Shown here: one piece after another, positions 56,460 to 64,000 of the stretch | Numbering within the stretch: the first letter of the stretch is position 1 | How the letters are laid out: each line of letters begins with the position of its first letter | Assembly (NCBI GenBank): GCA_900291925.1 | Contig: UWYS01000002.1 | Location: forward strand, 1,178,001 to 1,242,000 | DNA length: 64,000 bases | Origin: Thecaphora thlaspeos | Lineage: Eukaryota > Basidiomycota > Ustilaginomycetes > Urocystidales > Glomosporiaceae | Direction: 5' to 3' | Translations under genes and position numbers: made by a program | The notes under the pieces: generated by a model | Database searches by the model: none | What the model saw: only the letters and a program-made list of their open reading frames with translations | What the model was told of the DNA's origin: nothing

Positions 56460-59400
56460 ATGCCATCCGTAACGCTCCCCATCCTTCACTTCAACGACGT
56501 CTATCGCGTACGGCAGACGGACAAAAGGTCCGGCGCTACCATCGGCGCAGATCAGTTCGCCGCCAAGATCGCCTCTATCCGACAGAGCTGGGGCGAGCCA
56601 AAGGACCTCGCCAATCTACCGCCGCCTACGACGTCCGACGATGATAGGCAGATGCGCGACTGGTCCCACCACGCCACGCAGCGCGAGCGCAAGGGACTCG
56701 TCCTCTTCTCCGGTGATCTTTACAGCCCCAGCGTAGAAAGCAGTGTCACCCGCGGCACACATCTCGTCCCCGTCATCAACGCGATGAACCTAGACTGTGC
56801 CTGCCTTGGCAACCACGACTGGGATTTCGGCTACCCGCACCTCCAGACGCTCATGGCACAGAACAATTTTCCCTGGCTCTTTTCCAACGTCGTCGATACA
56901 CAGACTGGCAACGGCAGCAGCGACGACGACGCCCCAAAAGGAAAGCAGGCGTGGGACGACGACCCCAAAGACGAAGACGCACAGGTGCCCGGGACGCTCC
57001 AGAGTTGGACTACGACGGTCGCCGGCGTCAAGGTGGGATGCATCGGCATCGTCGAAAAGGAGTGGATCGCCACCGTCCCCTCATTCCCCCCAAGCTTCGT
57101 CTACCGCAACATGGCAAAGGCGGCCGTGAGGCTCTCGGAGAAGCTACGCGACCCGCATGGCGAGGCCTGCGAGCTCATCGTCACCCTCACACACAGCCGC
57201 CTGCCCAACGACATCGACTTTGCCAACGCTGTCGGCGCGGTCACTGACGCTGATGCCGACCAGCACGGCGTCGACCTGGTGCTCGGAGGCCACGACCACG
57301 TCTACTACGTCGGCAACGGCGCCGCCGCCTACGAGGGCGACGACTTCGGACGCGGCGAACCGGGAACAGAGAAGGACAAGGCGGCCATGATCGTAAAGAG
57401 CGGGACCGACTTCCGCGACTTAAGCGAGCTCAGGCTGGAGCTCAGCGACTGCGACAACGCCAAGGTGCGCCGGCGGACGATCCAGCGCCTCTCGGTCAAG
57501 CGGTACTGTGCCTCGCCCGACGACCCGACGTCGCCCGAGCTCAAAGGGATGCTCGACGAGCTGCTTTCCAAAGTCTCGCAGTCGACCGGCCAGGCGGTTG
57601 CCCATACCATCACTCCGTGGGACGTGCGCTCGGAAAAGGTGCGCACCGACGAGTCGGCTATCGGCGACTTTGTGGCCGATGTGCTGATGGAGTCGTACGA
57701 GGACCTGCTGCGCGAGCGCGACAACCGCGGCGAGCTCGACGGGCCGCGCCCTGCCGACGTGCGCGAGGTCGACTGCTGCGTCATCTGCGGCGGCAGCCTG
57801 CGCGGTGACCAGGTCTACGGTCCGGGCAAGGTCGCGCTCTCCGATGTGCTCGAGATCATGCCGTTCGAAGATGCCGTCGTCTGCAAGGAGCTCAAGGGCC
57901 AGGATATCTGGGACGCTCTCGAGAACGGCCTCAGTATGTACCCCAAGCAAGAAGGCCGCTTCCCGCAGGTGGCCGGGATGAAGGTGAGGTGGGACAGCCG
58001 CAAGCCGCCGGGCCAGCGCCTCGTCAGCATAGACCTGCTCGACCGGCCGCTGGAATCGGGCTCCCAGACTGCCGCCGGGAACGACGATGTCAACGATGAC
58101 CTGTCGGCCGGCAAGATGCGCTCCTACACCGTCTCGGGAAAGGAGGGCGAGGGCGGGTACAACGTGACGATCCACCGACCGAGCCTCAAGATCCGCGGTC
58201 CGCTCGAGATGGAACGGACCTACCGCGTCGTCACGCGCGAGTATCTGGCCGAGGGGTACGACGGCTTCGAGGCGCTCAAGCGTGGCAAGGAGGTGGTGGA
58301 CCACGAAAACGGTCAGCTGATGTCGGCCATCGTGCGCAAGTTTCTGCTCGGTGCGTCATACCTGTGGAGGATCAAGCAGATCCGTCGGCTTCCGCGAACG
58401 GGCGGCGATGGCGCCCCGGACGACAAGAGCACCGCCGCTGCCGCCATGGCCGACGATGAGACAGCCGATGGTGACGTCAAGATGGAAGACGGCGTCGGTA
58501 CGAGCCACGAGGCGGACGAGGAGAAGACGCTCTCAAGGCGAACGCGAGAGGCCATCCTACGCGCTCGAGCGCTGGGTCTACTACGAAAGGGAGTCACCGG
58601 CGGCGGCGGCAGAGATGATGCCTCCGCCGCTAGCGAATCTACCCCGCGAAAGAAGGCGCAGAAGGACGAGGAGCTGTTGCAGCTTGTCGTCGATCAGAGT
58701 CCCGGCGGGTTTAGAGATGCGCTCCACATCGGCGGATCGGAACACCACTCGGCGTACGATCCGGTCTCGAAGCGATTCGCACGCGCCAACGCAGGCAGCG
58801 ACGGTGACGCGAGGAAGGGATCGGCACTTCCTCGGACCGCGACGGGGGCACACCTCCCTACCTCGCCGATCCCCGCGCCTAAGCGGACCAAAATGTCGCA
58901 GTTGCAGAATGACGATGACGACGATAACGAGGAGGAAGAGGACGACGAGATGGAGGAGGACGACGACGAGGAAGCAGGTCAACCTTGGACGGACCTCTTT
59001 GACCCAGCCGACGCACCCACGCTCCTCGCACGGATCCACCACCTGTGCGCGCTTCTCGAACAAGTCGGAGGAAAGGACGGTCGACTCTCCCTCCCCTCTG
59101 ACCCTTCCACCACCACCACCACCAGCGCGGCGGCACCCGTCGAAGCGACCGACGCACACAGAACCGAAACCACCGAATCCTCAGGTATCCTTCTGGGTTC
59201 AACAACAGAAGACGACTTCACCTACATCCCGACCCTTTCCTCCGACAACACCAAAAGTCATCCTACACCTCTATCCAATTCGCTCGTTTTTAATTCTCGT
59301 TCGGTTCGTTCTACGTTGGTTCGACTGAAAGCTGCAGCGCAGAAGTTGCAAGGAGGAGAGATGAATCAACATGAACAGGAGGAAACTATGCTGATGTTAA

Positions 59401-59603
59401 AGAGATATTCGAAGAAACAGAAAGAGGTGACGAGAAGAGTCGGAGAAGAAGAGAGGAGGGAAAGTGTTAGTGTTCAAATCGGGAGGGAGGAGGTGACGAG
59501 GTTGGCGGAGGCGCGTGATGATCTGGCGGTCGTGAGTCCCTTGGTCGATGGGAGGTTGGTCGATGTCGCTCGAGAGGGTCGTGAAGAGCGTGATGCAAAG
59601 TAA
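56460..59603 (+). CDS. 5'-nucleotidase/UshA-like metallophosphatase
   Basis: A 1,047-residue intronless protein with a calcineurin-like phosphoesterase domain followed by a 5'-nucleotidase C-terminal domain. Metal-binding motifs are visible in order: LHFNDVYRV (8-16), VLFSGDLYSPS, CLGNHDWDFGYP, LIVTLTHSRLPND and LVLGGHDHVYY. The C-terminal substrate domain includes ICGGSLRGDQVYGPG and ALSDVLEIMPFEDAVV. Unlike secreted or GPI-anchored ecto-5'-nucleotidases there is no signal peptide, so an intracellular nucleotidase or nucleotide-diphosphate hydrolase is expected. A long acidic and Lys-rich C-terminal extension (about residues 640-1047, with a DDDDDNEEEEDDEMEEDDDEE-type run) is outside the catalytic fold. 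It converges on MTR4 with a 142-bp gap. Confidence 0.88.
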   Translation: MPSVTLPILHFNDVYRVRQTDKRSGATIGADQFAAKIASIRQSWGEPKDLANLPPPTTSDDDRQMRDWSHHATQRERKGLVLFSGDLYSPSVESSVTRGTHLVPVINAMNLDCACLGNHDWDFGYPHLQTLMAQNNFPWLFSNVVDTQTGNGSSDDDAPKGKQAWDDDPKDEDAQVPGTLQSWTTTVAGVKVGCIGIVEKEWIATVPSFPPSFVYRNMAKAAVRLSEKLRDPHGEACELIVTLTHSRLPNDIDFANAVGAVTDADADQHGVDLVLGGHDHVYYVGNGAAAYEGDDFGRGEPGTEKDKAAMIVKSGTDFRDLSELRLELSDCDNAKVRRRTIQRLSVKRYCASPDDPTSPELKGMLDELLSKVSQSTGQAVAHTITPWDVRSEKVRTDESAIGDFVADVLMESYEDLLRERDNRGELDGPRPADVREVDCCVICGGSLRGDQVYGPGKVALSDVLEIMPFEDAVVCKELKGQDIWDALENGLSMYPKQEGRFPQVAGMKVRWDSRKPPGQRLVSIDLLDRPLESGSQTAAGNDDVNDDLSAGKMRSYTVSGKEGEGGYNVTIHRPSLKIRGPLEMERTYRVVTREYLAEGYDGFEALKRGKEVVDHENGQLMSAIVRKFLLGASYLWRIKQIRRLPRTGGDGAPDDKSTAAAAMADDETADGDVKMEDGVGTSHEADEEKTLSRRTREAILRARALGLLRKGVTGGGGRDDASAASESTPRKKAQKDEELLQLVVDQSPGGFRDALHIGGSEHHSAYDPVSKRFARANAGSDGDARKGSALPRTATGAHLPTSPIPAPKRTKMSQLQNDDDDDNEEEEDDEMEEDDDEEAGQPWTDLFDPADAPTLLARIHHLCALLEQVGGKDGRLSLPSDPSTTTTTSAAAPVEATDAHRTETTESSGILLGSTTEDDFTYIPTLSSDNTKSHPTPLSNSLVFNSRSVRSTLVRLKAAAQKLQGGEMNQHEQEETMLMLKRYSKKQKEVTRRVGEEERRESVSVQIGREEVTRLAEARDDLAVVSPLVDGRLVDVAREGREERDAK

Positions 59604-59745
59604 GATGGATAGGTGGGATCCAGCAGCGGAAGAAACGTAGACGCACGCACAGACAAGTAGACTTTTAGACAGATGGAATGCAATGAGAGATGGAACTGCG
59701 AATGAACCGCACCCCACGAAACGATAGCAATGTCCCTTTTGTCGG

Positions 59746-62700
59746 CTAGAGGTACAACGATCTATGTGGCGGCGACGACGTTGTCGGTGGTGGCGGCAAT
59801 GGGAAGAAGCATCAAGGAAAAGGTAAGTCAGCCTCTCTCTCTCTCTCACACACACACACATCTCCAAACCAAACTCCACGACAAGAACCGCGTACTCACG
59901 GACTGAAAATGATACTACTCTTCCTCTCGACCTTCTCCATGGCCTCCTCGAACTTACTCTGCAACTCATCGTTTCCAATAGCCTTAGCAGCGCTAGCCAT
60001 TTGTCTTATGAGTTCCTGCAGTCTTCTGAAAACCCTAATGATACTACCTTCAAAGACGTCGGTCAACTTGCAGATTTCGCTGAACTTGGAACCGCTACAC
60101 CACTGCAGCACCGCGTCCATCAGTTCGACTTTGAAGGATGATACGTAGTCTTCTTCCACCAGTGGTAGACGTGACTCGCGTGAGACTTTGACGATTCGGC
60201 GCGCGGTCTCTTGCATGATTCGGAGGGGGGAGGCGAGTTCTTCTTTTAGACGGACGGTTGCTTCGCTCTGTTGATGTGGAAAGAGAGGCGGGAGTCAAAA
60301 GAGCCAAGCAAAGGGCGGATAGGTTAGGTCGGAACGTCCTCGCATGGTGAGCCGGCTGACAACAAGGGACAATGGGTACTCACCTTTTCGCCAAACACAA
60401 AACAGCTCAGTAGCGCCGCGCACTGCTCGGGCGTCAGCTCGTTAAAGACACCGTTGAACACCATCTCGGTGAGGAGCAGCTCGTCGCCCGTCGAGATCTC
60501 GCAGGCGACCCTTCCCTTTTTCTCGACGACGTCGTCGGCCGTCGTAAAGCCGAGCCTCCTCAGCACGCGCTTCCGGCACTTGAGCTCGTCCAGCTGGAGC
60601 ACGCTGTGCGCTGTGGCGATCTTCCTCTTGATCTCCTCGACCAGCTCGCCTGCCTTTTGCTTACGGCTGTACACCTCGTACAGCTGCGGCAGCGTCGGGT
60701 CGGTGGCGAGCGTCGACTCCTCGAGACGAAGCTCGAGGATGCCGATCTTGGCGAGAAGGTGGGTGAAGGCCTCGTCCTTGACCTTCATGTCCTTGATCGG
60801 ATCGAGCAGCGGGACGCCCTTGGTGAAGCGCCGCCGCACCTCGGCCAGGTTCTTGCGCACCGTCTCGCGTGGCTCTGTGGGGCGCAGGTCCTTGGGCAGG
60901 AAGATGCGGATGCCCGACAGGCCGACGATGGTCGAGAGCAGCACGGGGACGACGAGCATCTCCGCCTTGGCGTTGGGCGGGCACGGCTGGATCCCGGCGG
61001 CCGCGTTGGCCTTGTCCTTGCCCACCGTCGAGCCGGGCGCGCACGCGAGCAGGACGTCGATGATGTAGTGCTGCTGCGGCGGCGCGCTCGGGTCGAGCGT
61101 TTTGCCGCGCCCGGGCAGGCGCTTCTCGTAGCTGACGACGCTGCCCCAGCCGAAGTCGAGGTCGTCGTGTTTGACGTGCACCAGCCGCCCTGGCTGAAGG
61201 AAGGGGAGGACGTAGCTCGGGTGGGTGATGACGGCCTGGACATCGGATTGGAGCGTCTCGAGCTGCTGGCGCATCTCGTAGTATTCGGCCACCTCTTCCT
61301 CGCGCGGGACCTCGATCGCATCGCGGTCCGCTTCGGCCGCCGCCAGCTCACCCTCGAGCATCGGGACGCTCGCGGCGTTCTGAAACTGGAAGAAGCAGCG
61401 CTCCAGCATGTACTCGGGCGAGATGCCCTCGACACGCATCAGGTTGAGCACCATGTTGTAGCCGAGGTGGAAGGCCGAGTCGAGGCGATCCGCCTCGCCC
61501 TTGACCATCGTCTTGGCCGCCGCCGGCTCGAGCTTCTCGTCAAACATCATGATGACGATGCCGCGGTCGTCGAGACCTCGTCGGCCCGCCCGTCCGGACA
61601 TCTGGATGAACTCGCCCGAGCTGAGGTTGCGGAACTCCTTGCCGTCCCACTTGCGCACCGCGGTAAAGACGACCGTCTTGGCGGGCATGTTGAGGCCGAT
61701 CGAGAACGTCTCGGTGGCAAAGAGGACCTTGATCAGCCCTTCCTGGAAGAGGATCTCGATGACCTCCTTGAGGATCGGGAGCAGACCGCCGTGGTGGATG
61801 CCGATTCCGCGGCGCAGCAGCGGAAGGATGTGCTCAATCTGAGGCAGCGAGCGGTCCTCTTCGCTGAGGTTGTCGATGGCGTTGGTAAAGACGGTGGAGA
61901 CCATCTCCTTTTCGTCGTCAGTGTTGAACTCGAGCTTGGCCATCTGGAGCGCCAGCGCCTCGCACTCGCGCTTGGAAAAGGCAAAGACGATGACGGGATT
62001 GTAGTTCTTGACCATGATCATCTTGACGATCTTGTAGATGTCGCTGGGGCCCTTGCTGCCGCTGTTGCCGCCCTTTTTCGTCTGGCCCTTCTTCTTGCCC
62101 GCTCCGGCCTTGGCGTCGGCAGGGTCCTCGCCCTTGCCCTCGGCGAGCGCGCCCATGGCCTTCTGGAAGTTGTCCTCGCGGAAAGTGCCACGCTCGTCGA
62201 CGACGAGGTGGATGCCCTCGCCGCCCTGAGGAAAGAGGTAGTGCTGGAGCGGCGTGGGCCGGAAGTCGGTGTAGACGACGTGGCAGGGCTGGGCGTGGGT
62301 TTGGGCGATCCACTCGGCAAACTGCATGGCGTTGGGGATGGTGGCCGAGAGGAAGACGTAGCGGACCTTGCGCGGGAGGAGGATAATGGTCTCCTCCCAT
62401 ACGACGCCGCGGTCCTTGTCGCGCATGTAGTGGATCTCGTCAAAGACGACCCAGGCCACTTCGCGCATGATTTCGCTGCCGCGGTAGAGCATGGAGCGCA
62501 GAATCTCGGTCGTCATGACAAGGCAGGATGCGCTCGGGTTGATGGTGACGTCGCCGGTCATGAGGCCGACGTCGCCGAACTCGGCGGTCATCTCGCGGTA
62601 CTTTTGGTTGGAGAGGGCCTTGATGGGCGAAGTGTAGACGACCCTCTGGCCGTTCTTGAGGCACTGGGCAATGGCGTACTCTGCGACGACGGTCTTTCCC

Positions 62701-63374
62701 GCCGATGTGTGGGCGGATACGAGGACGCTCTCACCGCGCTCGATGCAGTTTACCGCATTGCGCTGAAAAGGGTCGAGCTCGAAGTTGTAGCGCTTGGCAG
62801 GTGGGTCGTTGGGGACGTGCTGTGCGAGGGGGATGTAGGGGTAGGCGGGTGGCAGGGCGACCTGGTGTCGGACCGAGTGGGAGACCTTGAGCGCCTGGCC
62901 AGTCGAGAGGCCGGTCTCGGGCTTGGCGTCGCTGTCTGCGCCCGCTGCGGCTGCGTCGTGGGCGGAGGCGGCGGCCGATTCGACGGTGATGTTGCGGGTG
63001 GTCTCTGCGACAAAGTCGTCGGTGACTACGGTGGGAACGGACTGTGTCCTCTGTCGTTTTGTCAAAGGGCCGTCGAGGTGGGCATGGTTGTGCTTGGTGT
63101 GGGCGTGGGCGTTTGGGAGGTGGGTGTTTCCGTTCTCTGCGTCGGCGAAGGGGTTCGGTGTTTGATGCTGTGCGGTGTCGGAGGGTGGTGTGTTTGCTAC
63201 GGTACGCTTGTTCTTGCTCTTCTTTGGCTTCTTTGTTGTGGAGGCGGCCGAGGAGGACGAGGGGGGCGACGAGGGTGCGGCGGGCTGTGCGTCTTGGATC
63301 TCTGTGATGGAAGCTGTGGTGGCGGCGCCTGCCGCTGCGGGGGGGAGGAAGTCGAAAAGGCCGTCCGGATCCAT
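59746..63374 (-). CDS. MTR4: Exosome-associated RNA helicase MTR4 (DOB1)
   Basis: A Ski2-family DExH ATPase that unwinds RNA for the nuclear exosome (TRAMP complex). Exons are 63374-60384, 60267-59900 and 59761-59746, giving 1,124 residues. The last exon is only 16 nt and encodes the typical SLYL-type C terminus (FSP joined to SLYL). Motifs: Walker A AHTSAGKT (221-228), DEIH (312-315), [28 protein letters not shown] and [14 protein letters not shown]/arch region follows, then the helical domain ending FVFGEK joined to [20 protein letters not shown]. The first about 165 residues are low complexity, with a [10 protein letters not shown] nuclear-localisation-like cluster. The start is the ATG at 63374. 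Confidence 0.96.
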
Positions 63375-63879
63375 GATTGGGTGTGGCGGGAGGGGGGCCG
63401 GTGGATGGTGGGTGGTGGCAAAGGGGAGGGAGGAGCAGGCGCTGAGCAGAGGCTGAGCAGAGGCTGAGCAGAGGCTGAGCAGAGGCTGAGCAGGCTGAGC
63501 TGGGCCAAGCTTAGGCCAAGCTTAGGCCAAGCTAGGCCCGAGCAGGCAGGCTAAAAGGCAGGCTTTGGCGCTGGCCCCTTTTTTATTTCAGATTCTGTAT
63601 TCAGTTCCTTCGCGTCAAAAAAAAATCTCGACACACAGGCGCGCACCCTCCAACGTGTGGAGCAGTGAGTGACTAAGCGCAACATAAGCAACGCCCTCAG
63701 ACCCTCCGCAATCGTCCGTGATCACGCAGCGCGGCCGCGCCAGCTCCACACGCTCACCCACGCACGCTCAAGCCAGCACCCAACCCCCTCGCCACCAACA
63801 ACGCCTCCTACGCCTCCACCACCACCACTTCACTCCAACCCAACACCCTGACCCTCCCCGTCACACCCATCACACAATC
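63375..63879. other. Divergent promoter region with two 11-nt tandem repeats
   Basis: Lies between MTR4 and the gene beginning at 63880. Beyond the tandem array at 63442-63536 it contains an A-run (63617-63625) and a C-rich leader before 63880. Confidence 0.5.
63442..63536. repeat. Two adjacent 11-nt tandem repeats
   Basis: About five copies of GCTGAGCAGAG followed by about three copies of CCAAGCTTAGG. They sit immediately upstream of the MTR4 start and may hold repeated protein-binding sites. Confidence 0.85.
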
Positions 63880-64000
63880 ATGGTGAGCTTCCCCCCTCGC
63901 TTCTTCACTCCACACCAGCCCCGCCTTGCGCTCCGGTGCCCTTCGCTAACCACTCTTCCCTCCCTCCCTCCCTCCTCCTTTTGTCCCCCTCCCCGCCCAG
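63880..64000 (+). CDS. 5' end of a gene whose first exon is the start codon only
   Basis: After a C-rich leader (CCCATCACACAATC) an ATG at 63880-63882 is followed at once by GTGAGC, a strong donor. The sequence is then pyrimidine-rich and ends in CCGCCCAG exactly at the window edge, giving a 118-nt intron. This ATG|GTGAG layout is common in fungal ribosomal-protein and other highly expressed genes. The product lies outside the window and cannot be named. Confidence 0.55.
   Translation, partial: MVSFPPRFFTPHQPRLALRCPSLTTLPSLPPSSFCPPPRP

Noticed and set aside
60606..63467. A 953-codon open frame on the plus strand opposite MTR4
   Set aside because: It lies fully antisense to a clearly conserved helicase and has the Arg/Leu/Val-rich composition of reverse-complemented GC-rich codons.

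Overview
The window is nuclear DNA of a basidiomycete fungus, most likely a smut-type yeast or filament (Ustilaginomycotina). This placement is inferred from gene content and style; no sequence search was possible. GC is high, coding density is high and both strands are used. Genes have 0 to 5 introns, typically 88 to 138 nt, with GTGAGT/GTATGT-like donors and short pyrimidine-rich acceptors. Proteins carry long Ala/Ser/Pro/Gln/Glu low-complexity tails. Nothing looks bacterial, viral or organellar.

Layout, left to right. SRP19/Sec65 (5' end cut by the window edge) converges on pyruvate decarboxylase, followed on the same strand by a TauD-type Fe(II)/2-oxoglutarate dioxygenase. About 5 kb follow with no convincing gene. 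They hold short tandem repeats, a 214-bp TA-flanked MITE with long terminal inverted repeats, and a decayed pogo-like transposase. Next come a Gln-rich protein of unknown function, a fused siroheme-synthesis enzyme (Met8-like plus uroporphyrinogen-III methyltransferase), a huge SANT-domain protein resembling SNT1/NCoR, and a UBC4/5-type E2 whose five exons join to exactly 147 residues. Then follow NBP35, a small SRPBCC-fold protein, the catalytic subunit of DNA polymerase epsilon, and an ankyrin-tailed L-asparaginase. After these lie an F-box-like gene with a tail-anchor-like C terminus and an unresolved reading-frame break, a WDR83/MORG1 WD40 protein, a GNAT-like protein, arginyl-tRNA synthetase, a large coiled-coil protein, a 5'-nucleotidase-like metallophosphatase and the exosome helicase MTR4. 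At the right edge a further gene begins whose first exon is only the start codon.

Most genes are single-copy housekeeping functions: protein targeting, central carbon metabolism, siroheme, chromatin, ubiquitin, Fe-S assembly, replication, translation and RNA decay. I see no operon-like or biosynthetic-cluster logic. Neighbours are divergent or convergent pairs with short 3' gaps.

I did not find a clear new multi-gene system. The best leads are: (1) an ATG-less, in-frame, presequence-like extension upstream of arginyl-tRNA synthetase, with a TTG in good initiation context, which suggests dual cytosolic/mitochondrial targeting by non-AUG initiation; (2) a pyruvate decarboxylase intron with no usable AG acceptor; (3) the F-box-like/tail-anchored gene with its frame break and preceding in-frame TGA; (4) the MITE family with a second end 34 kb away; (5) a 36-nt poly(A) run just behind the intronless arginyl-tRNA synthetase gene.
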